NCBI GenBank assembly: GCA_036845225.1
Contig: DAIUEJ010000031.1
Span: 1-35,426, forward strand
Length of the DNA stretch: 35,426 bases
Direction: 5' to 3'
Source of the DNA: FEN-680 sp036845225
GTDB taxonomy: Bacteria > Actinomycetota > Geothermincolia > Fen-727 > Anoxymicrobiaceae
Shown here: piece after piece, positions 16,695 to 24,087 of the stretch
Layout of the letters: each line of letters starts with the position of its first letter
Position numbering within the stretch: the first letter of the stretch is position 1
Made by a program: the position numbers and the translations under genes
The notes under the pieces: model-generated
Databases searched by the model: none
What the model saw: the letters and a program-made list of their open reading frames with translations, nothing else
What the model was told of the DNA's origin: nothing

Positions 16695-18692
16695 ATGAAC
16701 AAGAGCGACGACCTCGACCTGCTCTGCGTGAACGCGATCCGCTGCCTGGCGATTGACGCTATCGAGGCCGCCTCCTCTGGGCACCCGGGCGCCCCCATGG
16801 GACTCGCACCGGTCGCCTACACTCTCTGGACGAGGTTCCTCCGCCACAACCCTGCCGACCCCGCCTGGCCCGGACGGGACAGGTTCGTCCTGTCCGCGGG
16901 CCACGCATCGATGCTGCTCTACAGCCTCCTGTACCTGACGGGGTATGACATCACCCTGGAGGACCTCCGCGATTTCCGGCAGCTCGGCAGCAAGACGCCC
17001 GGGCACCCTGAGCGCGGGCTCACTCCCGGAGTCGAGATGACCACAGGGCCTCTCGGCCAGGGGCTCTCGTCAGCGGTGGGGATGGCGCTCGCCCGCGAGC
17101 TCATCGGCGCCAGGTTCAACAGGCCGGGGTTCGACCTGACCGACTACAGGGTCTTCGTCATCGCCAGCGACGGCGACATGATGGAAGGGGTGGCCTCCGA
17201 AGCCAGCTCGATTGCGGGGCACCTCGGGCTGGGCAGCCTGGTGTGCCTGTATGACGACAACCAGATAACGATCGAAGGGAAGACCGAGCTCTCGTTCAGC
17301 GAAGACGTCGCCGCCCGCTATCGCGCTTATGGCTGGCACGTCGCGCCGTTCGTTCCCGACGCCAATGACATGGAGGCGGTTGCGGCTTCGATCCAGGAAG
17401 CGGTGAACAACGATTCGCAGCCGAGCCTCGTCGTCGTACGCTCCAGGATCGCCTGTGGCAGCCCGAACCTCGAGGGCCACGAAAAGGCTCATGGCGCCCC
17501 GCTCGGCGTGGAAGAGGCTTGCCTGACCAAGAAGAACCTCGGCTGGCCGGAGGAGCAGAAGTTCTGCGTCCCCGAAGCCGTCCTGGCGCACACGCGGGTA
17601 GCGCTGGAGAAAGGCGCCGCGGCCGAAGCCGAATGGAGCGGGCGATTCGAAGCGTACGCATCCGCTTTCCCCGACCTCGCCGCCGACTATCGCCGCGTGA
17701 CGGAAGGCCGCCTGCCGCAGGGGTGGGAGGCGCACCTGCCGGAGTTCGAGCCGGGCGGCAAGGTCGCCACCCGCGGCGCGTCCGGCAAAGTGCTCGACGC
17801 CCTCGCGCCGGTCATATGGGAGCTCATCGGCGGGTCCGCCGACCTCGGCCCTTCGAACCAGACCTTTATCAAAGGCTATGAGAGCGTCCGCAAGGGGGAC
17901 TTCTCAGGCCGCAACGTCCACTTCGGCGTGAGAGAGCACGCGATGGCGGCGATGATGAACGGCATGGCGCTCCATGGGGGCATCATCCCCTACGGCGGGA
18001 CGTTCCTGGTTTTCGCGGACTACATGCGCCCGGCGATCAGGCTCGCCGCGCTCATGGGAACTCACGTCGTATACGTCCTCAGCCACGACAGCCTCGGCGT
18101 CGGGGAGGACGGCCCGACCCACCAGCCCGTCGAGCACCTCGCCGCCCTGAGGGCCATACCCGGGCTGTGTGTGATACGGCCCGCTGACGCGAATGAGACC
18201 GTCGAAGCGTGGCGGTTGGCGCTTCTTCGCTCCGGACCCGTCGCGCTGGCACTCAGCAGGCAGTCGCTCCCGGTGCTGGACAGGGGCTCGCTCGCGCCCG
18301 CGTCCGGCCTGACGAAAGGGGCTTACGCCCTCACCCCGGCCGACGACGCCGACGTGCTCCTGATCGCAAGCGGCTCGGAAGTCGCGCTCGCCCTGACGGC
18401 CCGCGAGGCTCTGGCGGAGAGCGGGGTCAAAGCCGGAGTGGTCAGCATGCCCTCCTGGGAACTCTTCGATGAGCAGGACAAGGAGTACCGCGCGAGCGTG
18501 CTGCCGTCCGGCAAGAAGAAGCTCGCGATCGAGGCCGGTGTCACCATGGGCTGGTGCAAATACGTCGGCGACAGCGGAGCCGTCCTGGGCTGGGACCGGT
18601 TCGGCATGTCGGCGCCGGGTGGAGTGGCGCTCGCCACCGCCGGGTTCACCGTTGAGAACGTGATGGCGAAAGCACAAGCCCTCCTTCCCTGA
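16695..18692 (+). CDS. tkt: transketolase
   Basis: Thiamine-diphosphate enzyme of 665 aa, the usual full length, moving two-carbon ketol units between sugar phosphates in the non-oxidative pentose phosphate pathway. N-terminal motifs: SGHPGAPMG (28-36), GPLGQG (118-123), the ThDP/metal motif SDGDMMEG (158-165) ending with DDNQITIEG. The pyrimidine domain has the catalytic Glu in FGVREHAMAAM, and a C-terminal domain closes the protein. ATG 16695 gives the family N-terminus; AAGGAG lies 11 nt upstream, slightly far, and an upstream TTG is less likely. It is transcribed alone. Immediately after the stop lies a duplicated GAAAAGAGGGGGTC and a degenerate repeat with the GGGGTCAGGCAC core. Confidence 0.96.
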   Translation: MNKSDDLDLLCVNAIRCLAIDAIEAASSGHPGAPMGLAPVAYTLWTRFLRHNPADPAWPGRDRFVLSAGHASMLLYSLLYLTGYDITLEDLRDFRQLGSKTPGHPERGLTPGVEMTTGPLGQGLSSAVGMALARELIGARFNRPGFDLTDYRVFVIASDGDMMEGVASEASSIAGHLGLGSLVCLYDDNQITIEGKTELSFSEDVAARYRAYGWHVAPFVPDANDMEAVAASIQEAVNNDSQPSLVVVRSRIACGSPNLEGHEKAHGAPLGVEEACLTKKNLGWPEEQKFCVPEAVLAHTRVALEKGAAAEAEWSGRFEAYASAFPDLAADYRRVTEGRLPQGWEAHLPEFEPGGKVATRGASGKVLDALAPVIWELIGGSADLGPSNQTFIKGYESVRKGDFSGRNVHFGVREHAMAAMMNGMALHGGIIPYGGTFLVFADYMRPAIRLAALMGTHVVYVLSHDSLGVGEDGPTHQPVEHLAALRAIPGLCVIRPADANETVEAWRLALLRSGPVALALSRQSLPVLDRGSLAPASGLTKGAYALTPADDADVLLIASGSEVALALTAREALAESGVKAGVVSMPSWELFDEQDKEYRASVLPSGKKKLAIEAGVTMGWCKYVGDSGAVLGWDRFGMSAPGGVALATAGFTVENVMAKAQALLP

Positions 18693-18750
18693 AAAGAGGG
18701 GGTCGAAAAGAGGGGGTCAGGCACTTTTTCACCTGTTTTTTTCACATCAC
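18691..18750 (+). repeat. 14-bp tandem duplication and degenerate GGGGTCAGGCAC repeat
   Basis: GAAAAGAGGGGGTC occurs twice head to tail (18691-18704, 18705-18718), starting inside the transketolase stop codon. It runs into GGGGGTCAGGCACTTTTTC, the same core and orientation found after other stop codons. The second arm of the hairpin is eroded. Confidence 0.6.
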
Positions 18751-18860
18751 CTTTCAATGCCCGCTGGCAGGCTGACCGAAGCCGCCCCGGTCACGCGTTC
18801 AAGGTCTAGCGCGCGGCTTCATAGAAAAGTCTTTGGGACGTGTTATTAAAAGGAGCAATC

Positions 18861-19352
18861 ATGCCAACTCGAAAACCGGTCCGGCTTCTGCTCGTCATCG
18901 CATTGATCTTTGCATGTGGCGCCTGGCTGTTCGTGACCGCAGGGTGCGGCACGACCGATAAGGCCTCTGAGACCGAGACCGGGACCCAGAAGGACAGCAG
19001 CTCCACGGGGCCCGGGCCCCAGGACAAAGCCAAGACCGAGAGCACCGCTCCCGCCGACAACAGCGCTAAGAAGACAACTCCCGCCGGCGCCGACCAGGCC
19101 GACGTGGATGCGGCAACTCAAGCGGCGCTTGCCAGCGCCAAGGGGAACAACCCCGCGCTCGGGCCACTGGACGTGCTCGGGGTGAAGATAGTCGACTCCT
19201 GGGCGAGGGTCGACCTGCAACCCACGAACAAATCCACGGACGCCGCGAGCTGGTTTCTGAAGAAGACCAACGGCGCCTGGACGGTCGTCGACTTCGGCAC
19301 GAGCGTGCAGCCGTCAGACCATCCCGACGCGCCGGCCGCGATCTTCCAGTAG
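18861..19352 (+). CDS. putative lipoprotein with Thr/Ser-rich linker
   Basis: Exported lipoprotein of 163 aa. ATG 18861 has AAAAGGAG 7 nt upstream. The signal peptide (KPVRLLLVIALIF) ends in a lipobox VTAGC with acylated C29. A charged, low-complexity linker (30-80; Thr, Ser, Pro, Lys) leads to a small folded domain (about 84-155) whose end WFLKKTNGAWTVVDFGTS resembles the closing strands of small cystatin- or NTF2-like domains. I do not recognise a named family. The next gene, also a lipoprotein, starts 10 nt after its stop, so they are likely made together at the cell surface. Confidence 0.75.
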   Translation: MPTRKPVRLLLVIALIFACGAWLFVTAGCGTTDKASETETGTQKDSSSTGPGPQDKAKTESTAPADNSAKKTTPAGADQADVDAATQAALASAKGNNPALGPLDVLGVKIVDSWARVDLQPTNKSTDAASWFLKKTNGAWTVVDFGTSVQPSDHPDAPAAIFQ

Positions 19353-19361
19353 AATTCGAAG

Positions 19362-20213
19362 ATGATGAGAAAGTCTTTCGCAGCAATCCTGGTAATAGCG
19401 TGTCTGGCTCCGTGCGCCCTCTCCGGCTGCGGCGGCGGCCCGGCGGGAAGCCTCGGTGGGTTCCTCAGCTCTCAGCAGGGCGCCGACAATTCAAGAGCGG
19501 CCGCACTCTGCTACGACAAGGTCGCGTACCAGGCAATCTCGGATGCCATCAACGAGGAGGTCCACGGGGACGCGGTCAAGGTCGGGGCATCCGTTGACAA
19601 AGGCACCATCAAAGTCAGGGAGCACGGCCTGGCTGTGAAACAGGTCTCGAGTGTCGCCTCGTTGCTGCGGGGCCCGAAGCAGGACATGGACAAGCGGTAC
19701 AAACCACTGCTCGACTCGGCGAACGCCGAGCTCGCGAACGCCCAGTTGGAGCTCGAGAGCGCACAGGAGCAGTTGACGTACAGCGCTGAGACGTACGGCA
19801 AGAACATGCCTCAGTACTACGCCGAACAGAAAAGGATCTGGCAGATACAGCCCCGGGTCAACCGGGCCCAGTCGAAAGTCAACACGCTCAACGCCCAGTA
19901 CCAGGCCGAGCTCGCCGCCATCACAGCAGCGGCGGAGGAGCAGCACAAGAAAGAGAAGTCCGCCCTCGACAAGCTGCTGGCGAAGAACTCCGTGAGGTTG
20001 CCCGGCAGCGAGGTCGCGGTGGTGTTCGGAAAAGGCGGCTCCTCGGACACCAGGAAGTTCACCCTCGTAGAGGTCGACGGGAAGTGGAAAGTGTACTCGG
20101 TGAGTGACCCCGCGCCGGCAGCGGGCAAGACTCCTGGCGCGAACGCGACGACTCCCTCGACGTCGGCGCCGACATCGCCCTCGACGGCCCCGGCGTCTTC
20201 CCCGACGAAGTGA
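19362..20213 (+). CDS. putative coiled-coil lipoprotein
   Basis: Exported lipoprotein of 283 aa with signal peptide and lipobox ALSGC (C23). Residues 108-200 are strongly helical and rich in Glu, Gln, Ala and Lys, consistent with a coiled coil. They are flanked by two small beta-rich parts: one before (DAVKVGASVDKGTIKVREHG) and one after (FTLVEVDGKWKVYSVSDP), which resembles DUF4878-like domains. The tail is Pro/Ser/Thr/Ala-rich, as in wall-crossing linkers. Its partner lipoprotein lies just upstream. Function is unknown; a structural or envelope-sensing role is only a guess. Confidence 0.75.
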   Translation: MMRKSFAAILVIACLAPCALSGCGGGPAGSLGGFLSSQQGADNSRAAALCYDKVAYQAISDAINEEVHGDAVKVGASVDKGTIKVREHGLAVKQVSSVASLLRGPKQDMDKRYKPLLDSANAELANAQLELESAQEQLTYSAETYGKNMPQYYAEQKRIWQIQPRVNRAQSKVNTLNAQYQAELAAITAAAEEQHKKEKSALDKLLAKNSVRLPGSEVAVVFGKGGSSDTRKFTLVEVDGKWKVYSVSDPAPAAGKTPGANATTPSTSAPTSPSTAPASSPTK

Positions 20214-20240
20214 GCGCCCCGAACGACTGGTGGTGACGTG

Positions 20241-20780
20241 ATGCGATCGCTTGACGAGATCACCGCGGAAGAAGTGAGGGACCTGCTCGGAAAGGGCTGG
20301 CTCACGCACGACGGCGCGTGGTTCTTCAATACCGCTAACGAGTTCGGCATCGAGGTCGCCAACCGCCTCAACAAGGCCGCAATCAAGACGATGGCTCCGA
20401 TGGAGATGCACCGCACCAAGAAAGTCCTGGGGCTCGACCACCCGGAGATCGAGAGCTTCGACGAGATGGTGGAGTTCACGTCCAAGGCGCTCCACCTCAT
20501 AATGCCCGCATCTGTATCGAGCCGCTTCCACCTCACCGCACCTGAATTCAACGTCATCAGATGGGACTGGGACAAAGGTCAGTGCTTCGCTTACAAAGGG
20601 ATGATGCAGATCGGTCTGCTGGATGACTATGAATGCGGTGTGCTCTACAGGCTGGAGTGCTGGCTGGAGGCGCTCGGTGTCACGTTCGAGATCGAGCCGC
20701 GGCCGGCCGCCTGCATCATGCACACCACCGGCGAATGCACAGGGGAGTTCCGCTTCTTCTTTGAGGCATTAGCGAAATAA
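20241..20780 (+). CDS. DUF6125-like protein
   Basis: Soluble protein of 179 aa. It starts at ATG 20241; a GTG just before it is also in frame. The pattern resembles DUF6125 and the related L-2-amino-thiazoline-4-carboxylate-hydrolase-like group: an N-terminal HDGAWFFNTANEFGIE segment, several helices, and a C-terminal cysteine-rich strand CIMHTTGECTGEFRFFFE. The conserved Cys and His in that last segment could bind a metal or act in catalysis, but no activity is established. It is 28 nt downstream of the coiled-coil lipoprotein and probably the last gene of that unit. A GC hairpin without T-tract follows at 20802-20817. Confidence 0.6.
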   Translation: MRSLDEITAEEVRDLLGKGWLTHDGAWFFNTANEFGIEVANRLNKAAIKTMAPMEMHRTKKVLGLDHPEIESFDEMVEFTSKALHLIMPASVSSRFHLTAPEFNVIRWDWDKGQCFAYKGMMQIGLLDDYECGVLYRLECWLEALGVTFEIEPRPAACIMHTTGECTGEFRFFFEALAK

Positions 20781-20824
20781 GCGCCCGGCCCGGGGTCACC
20801 GCGCGCCAACAGGCGCGTGGGGTT

Positions 20825-20846
20825 GTCGCCAAATCAAATCCGGCCC
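20825..20846 (+). repeat. degenerate tRNA 3'-end fragment a
   Basis: Matches 19 of 22 nt of the T-arm and start of the acceptor strand of the initiator tRNA at 21175-21251, in opposite orientation. The three differences lie together in the T stem (GGT changed to AAA). Confidence 0.55.
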
Positions 20847-20918
20847 AGGCCACAGCGACAAATCAGAAGGCTGGTTTAGGAAACGCATCCAGTCTTGGAA
20901 GTGAAAATCGACTGGGGC

Positions 20919-20948
20919 TGGTAGCGGGGGACCATTTGAACCGGCGAC
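20919..20948 (-). repeat. degenerate tRNA 3'-end fragment b, with CCA
   Basis: Same orientation as the initiator tRNA. It matches the last 31 nt, including the acceptor strand and CCA (12 nt exact, a 3-4 nt difference, then 15 nt exact). The T stem can no longer pair, and no 5' half follows, so it is not a functional tRNA. Confidence 0.65.
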
Positions 20949-21009
20949 GTCGCTTCACCCTGAGCTTTGTGCCTGTCGGCGCTGGTTTTCTGGCCAGGGT
21001 TCCGCTCCT

Positions 21010-21107
21010 ATGAGAGGGGGTGCCTCACCCCCTCTCATCGCAAGACCTCCGGTCTTGCTGCTCACCCCCATGGATGAATTCTAAGCGGGGGGAATCCTCC
21101 CCCCGGC
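21010..21107. repeat. cluster of hairpins
   Basis: Three stem-loops in a row: a perfect 13-bp stem with loop CCT (21010-21038), a perfect 8-bp stem GCAAGACC/GGTCTTGC (21040-21058), and a GGGGGG/CCCCCC pair (about 21086-21103). None has a T-tract suited to termination. They lie in the gene-free gap 20781-21174. Confidence 0.6.
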
Positions 21108-21114
21108 CCCCCGT

Positions 21115-21136
21115 GTCGCCGGTTCAAATCCGGCCC
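21115..21136 (+). repeat. tRNA 3'-end fragment c
   Basis: A 22-nt exact copy of the initiator tRNA T-arm region (21184-21205), inverted relative to it and 47 nt away. No complete tRNA can be formed around it. Confidence 0.7.
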
Positions 21137-21138
21137 AT

Positions 21139-21164
21139 AAAAAAGCCAGCCGGTTAAGGCTGGC
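21139..21164 (-). terminator. intrinsic terminator of the initiator tRNA gene
   Basis: On the minus strand, GCCAGCC, loop TTAACC, GGCTGGC is followed directly by six T. It begins about 10 nt after the tRNA CCA end. Confidence 0.85.
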
Positions 21165-21174
21165 GTTATTGCTA

Positions 21175-21251
21175 TGGTAGCGGGGGCCGGATTTGAACCG
21201 GCGACCTCTGGGTTATGAGCCCAGCGAGCTTCCAGACTGCTCCACCCCGCA
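21175..21251 (-). tRNA. initiator tRNA-Met (anticodon CAT)
   Basis: A 77-nt tRNA with encoded CCA. The anticodon loop is CTCATAA on the stem CTGGG/CCCAG, giving the three consecutive G-C pairs typical of initiator tRNAs. The T-arm is GCCGG TTCAAAT CCGGC and the D-arm GAGC/GCTC. The acceptor stem pairs GCGGGG with CCCCGC at positions 2-7. Position 1 is T and position 72 is T, so the terminal pair is mismatched, also as expected for an initiator, although C1-A72 is the usual form. It is followed by an intrinsic terminator and preceded on its own strand by a featureless stretch. Confidence 0.93.
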
Positions 21252-21354
21252 TCGCTTGAATTCAAATCTTATTCTGTTCCATCGCGGTCAGGATTTCAAG
21301 CCGGAGCACTCGAGGGAGGCACATCATGGCTCACGGCGAGCCAATTCCTCTGTC

Positions 21355-21483
21355 CCTCAATAATTAACAATACTAACTATAAACATTATTGACCACTTTA
21401 CCGATATATATGTTACCATAGTAGATATTACTCACTGTAATTGACAATAAGTGTTGACTGTAACGCGGCGGAAGCGGGATAAT
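21355..21483 (+). promoter_or_regulatory. AT-rich control region and promoter of the NlpC/P60 gene
   Basis: Promoter: TTGACT (21454-21459), 18-bp spacer, GATAAT (21478-21483), each 5 of 6 to consensus; transcript start about 21490, leaving a leader of about 90 nt. Upstream, 21355-21455 is strongly AT-rich against a GC-rich background and contains a TCAATAAT/ATTATTGA inverted pair, three TTGAC copies and several TGTTAC/TGTAAT/TGTAAC words, plausible sites for a regulator or UP elements. No known riboswitch is recognised in the leader. Confidence 0.6.
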
Positions 21484-21578
21484 CAAAGTTCGCCGGCGGT
21501 TGGTATGGCCTTTTCTGGGGCTGGAACGTTATTCAATCGAGGCGGTTTTAGTTCGGCCTGAGCGTATTAACAGGCGGC

Positions 21579-22652
21579 ATGATGCGAAAGAACCAACGAG
21601 TGCTCAAAAGCATAGTCGCAACGGCGCTGATAGCGTGCGCCTCGCTCATGCTGTTCGCCTCCCCCTCCGGCGTGCAGGCGCAGGGCGACCTCAACTCCAA
21701 GAGCCAGCAGGCCGCCCAGATCACCCAGGAGATGAACGCCCTCGACCAGCAGATGTCTGTAGCCACTGAGGCGTACAACCGCGTCAAAGTAGACCTGGAC
21801 GCGATCACCGTGAAGGTCGACGAGACCGAGAAGCGCCTCTACGACATCCGGCAGAACCTCAAGAAGCGCCGCGACCTGTTGAACCAGCGGGCGGCCACCA
21901 TGTACAAGGACGGCCGCACGTCCATGCTTGAAGTCCTGCTGCGGACCAAGGACTTCGGGGACTTCCTCGAGCAGGCAAACTACATCTCGCGCATCGCCCA
22001 GAACGACGCAAGCCTGATCGAGCGCATCAAGAGCACGCGGGACTCGGTGGAGGTGCTTGACCGCGACCTCAACGAGCAGCGGCGCCAGCAGCAGGGGCTC
22101 GTTGCCCAGTCGGAGGCGAAGAAGACCGAGATCGAGATGGCTCTCGGGCAGCGCCAGGCGCTCCTCAACAGCGTCAACACCGACATACAGAACCTCATCG
22201 CCCAGCAGGTGAGCGCGCAACGGGCAAGCGACGAGGCGCTCAGCAAGCAGGCCACGGAAGTCCTCACCACCGCGCCCGAGGGCGGGCTGGCCAAGACCGC
22301 GATGCGCTACCTCGGCGTGGTGTACCACTGGGCGGGCGCCGGTCCAGGCATGTGCCCCACCGGAGAGCACAGGATCTGCTTCGACTGCTCCGGGCTCACC
22401 ATGTACCTCTACAAGCTCTTCGGGATCGACCTCCCGCACAACGCCGCGATGCAGTTCAACCGGGGCATCAAGATACCGCTCTCTCAGGCGCGGCTAGGCG
22501 ACTGCGTGTACTTCGGTTCGCCTCCCCACCACTGCGGGATGTACCTGGGCAACGACATGTTCATCCACGCCCCGCAGACAGGCGACGTGGTCAAGGTCAC
22601 CAGGCTGTCCAGCAGGAAGGACCTCGAGGGAATCTGCAGGTTCACCAAGTAA
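21579..22652 (+). CDS. NlpC/P60-family peptidoglycan endopeptidase with coiled-coil N-terminus
   Basis: Exported cell-wall hydrolase of 357 aa, cutting peptide stems of peptidoglycan, probably during growth or cell separation. A signal peptide (about 1-35, ending GVQAQ) precedes a long coiled coil (38-225) like the CwlO/RipA type regulatory domain, which in known systems keeps the enzyme inactive or links it to FtsEX. The C-terminal NlpC/P60 domain (235-357) has C270 in FDCSGL, H318 in HHCGMYLG and a third polar residue at H330. Extra cysteines (C259, C267, C309, C319) are unusual and may form disulphides. It is monocistronic, between a good promoter and a strong terminator. Confidence 0.93.
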   Translation: MMRKNQRVLKSIVATALIACASLMLFASPSGVQAQGDLNSKSQQAAQITQEMNALDQQMSVATEAYNRVKVDLDAITVKVDETEKRLYDIRQNLKKRRDLLNQRAATMYKDGRTSMLEVLLRTKDFGDFLEQANYISRIAQNDASLIERIKSTRDSVEVLDRDLNEQRRQQQGLVAQSEAKKTEIEMALGQRQALLNSVNTDIQNLIAQQVSAQRASDEALSKQATEVLTTAPEGGLAKTAMRYLGVVYHWAGAGPGMCPTGEHRICFDCSGLTMYLYKLFGIDLPHNAAMQFNRGIKIPLSQARLGDCVYFGSPPHHCGMYLGNDMFIHAPQTGDVVKVTRLSSRKDLEGICRFTK

Positions 22653-22667
22653 GCAGGTCTTGCCCGG

Positions 22668-22691
22668 GCCGCCGCGAGGCGGCTTTTTTTT
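22668..22691 (+). terminator. intrinsic terminator after NlpC/P60 gene
   Basis: A perfect 6-bp GC stem (GCCGCC, loop GCGA, GGCGGC) is followed by eight T. Confidence 0.92.
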
Positions 22692-22738
22692 ATTGGCGCC
22701 GGGATGCCGGCTGCGCAGTGCGATAATATGTCCTAGTC

Positions 22739-23581
22739 ATGCAGAGAAGATACAGCCGCTTTCATAGAGCCGCGCTCGCCGCGGCGGTCGTCTGCCTGGT
22801 CTGTTTCCTGGCCTTCGCTTCAGGATGCTCATCCGGCCAGCCGCCTCAGACCGCACCCCCGTCGAGCAACCCTCGGACTTCGCCGAGCGACAGCGGCGCC
22901 AGCTTCAAGTTCATAGTCTGCGGAGACCCCCAGAACGGATACGAAGTCTTCGACAGGGTACTGCAGGCCGCAAAGTCAGTGGACTTCCTGCTCATCGCCG
23001 GCGACGTGACCGGCAGCGGGACCCCGACTGAGTTCCAGAACTTCGTGGACCACATGAAGGCGAGCGGCGTCCGCTACTACTGCGTTCCCGGCAACCACGA
23101 CGTGGCGACTTCGCCTGTCAGCCAGGCGTACACCACATACCTGGGGCCGCCTCACCAGTCGTTCGACTACAAGAACAGCCACTTCCTCCTGATCGACAAC
23201 AGCACGCCCAGCCTGGGGTTCTACCCCGCCGAGCAGCAGTGGGCGGCGGCCGACCTCAAAGCCGCTAGGGCAAAGGGGTTCGAGCATTCGTTCGCGGTGA
23301 CACATGTGCCGCCGCGCTTCCCGTATTCGGCGAAGGCGTCGAGCGACCAGATCGCGGGCATCGACGCAAACGACCAACTCGCTCCTGTGCTCTCGAAGGG
23401 GGGCGTAGAGGAGTTGTTCTGCGGCCACGTCCACACCTACGAACAGGAGAAGGAGGACAACCTCCTGATCACCATCTCGGGCGGGGCGGGCGCGCCTCTT
23501 CTCGGCGCTGGAAGCTATCATAACTACGTCCTGGTCGAGGTGAACGGTCGGCGGCGGACCCAAAGTGTGGTTAGAATATAA
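22739..23581 (+). CDS. calcineurin-like metallophosphoesterase lipoprotein
   Basis: Surface lipoprotein of 280 aa. The signal peptide has a lipobox FASGC (C30) followed by a Pro/Ser-rich linker. The phosphoesterase domain (56-275) shows the metal ligands in order: D63 in CGDPQNG (the usual DxH is DPQ, a common variant with Gln), D89 in GDVTG, N119/H120 in GNHD, H in THVPP, and GHVHTY. A dinuclear metal centre hydrolysing phosphomonoesters or diesters outside the cell is expected. The start has only a weak ribosome binding site; GATAAT lies about 20 nt upstream. The next gene begins 21 nt after its stop. Substrate unknown. Confidence 0.87.
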   Translation: MQRRYSRFHRAALAAAVVCLVCFLAFASGCSSGQPPQTAPPSSNPRTSPSDSGASFKFIVCGDPQNGYEVFDRVLQAAKSVDFLLIAGDVTGSGTPTEFQNFVDHMKASGVRYYCVPGNHDVATSPVSQAYTTYLGPPHQSFDYKNSHFLLIDNSTPSLGFYPAEQQWAAADLKAARAKGFEHSFAVTHVPPRFPYSAKASSDQIAGIDANDQLAPVLSKGGVEELFCGHVHTYEQEKEDNLLITISGGAGAPLLGAGSYHNYVLVEVNGRRRTQSVVRI

Positions 23582-23602
23582 ACACGACAAGAATGGACTT
23601 AC

Positions 23603-23989
23603 ATGGCTGATAAGAGCGACGAAGTAGTTGAACTGGTGCGGGAGGTCTTCGGGGAATACCCGGGCTCCGCGCTCATCGAGCCGCTGAAAGACGGGGCCTG
23701 CCTGCAGGCAACGGTCGACGGCACGAAAGTGAAAGCCGAGAAGCGCGGGCGTTCTTTCGTCATCATGGAAGGGGTCCTGGACAGCCCCGACATCTCGGTC
23801 GTGATGAACCGCAATGCCGCCGAGTACATGGCCGAATCGGCGCGGCCGGAAGAGTTCGTGGAGCGGGCCCGCGAGTGCATAAACCGCGTCTACGAAGACT
23901 GCTACATGGACTACGAGATAAACGCGGGGCTCACCCGCATGCTCATGAAGGGTTACTTCGACTTCGCCAGGATGCTCCGCATCCTATAG
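23603..23989 (+). CDS. small protein, possibly SCP2-like
   Basis: Cytosolic protein of 128 aa without signal peptide. The order of elements (a strand ATVDGTKVKAEKRG, DISVVMNRNAAEYM, helices, then INAGLTRMLMKGYFDFARML at the end) resembles the sterol-carrier-protein-2 fold, in which a basic C-terminal helix follows a lipid-binding sheet. The similarity is by pattern only and could be chance. It follows the metallophosphoesterase by 21 nt and is likely co-transcribed with it. A strong terminator follows. Confidence 0.6.
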   Translation: MADKSDEVVELVREVFGEYPGSALIEPLKDGACLQATVDGTKVKAEKRGRSFVIMEGVLDSPDISVVMNRNAAEYMAESARPEEFVERARECINRVYEDCYMDYEINAGLTRMLMKGYFDFARMLRIL

Positions 23990-23998
23990 CGCGCAACA

Positions 23999-24037
23999 AA
24001 AACGCACCACCGTGATCAGGCACCGGTGGTGCGTTTT
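23999..24037. terminator. bidirectional terminator
   Basis: A perfect 14-bp stem (AAAACGCACCACCG and its complement) around an 11-nt loop, with A-rich left and T-rich right flanks, between convergent genes. It serves both the small protein gene and, after the repeat, UPF0182. Confidence 0.88.
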
Positions 24038-24046
24038 CTTCTTTCA

Positions 24047-24077
24047 TGCAAAAAGGTGCCTGTCCCCTTTTTGCGTT
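24047..24077 (-). repeat. single hairpin arm, GGGGACAGGCACC family
   Basis: One copy of the repeat (GCAAAAAGGTGCCTGTCCCC on plus). Read on minus, it begins 10 nt after the UPF0182 stop. AACGCAAAAA and TTTTTGCA at its two ends pair with each other. Confidence 0.8.
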
Positions 24078-24087
24078 CTTTACGTTA

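Noticed and set aside
20919..20948. A second functional tRNA gene
   Set aside because: It has a CCA end and acceptor strand but a disrupted T stem and no D-arm, anticodon arm or matching 5' strand.
21490..21578. A c-di-AMP (ydaO-type) riboswitch in the leader of the NlpC/P60 gene
   Set aside because: Such riboswitches often precede wall hydrolases in actinobacteria, but this leader is too short (about 90 nt) and lacks the conserved motifs.
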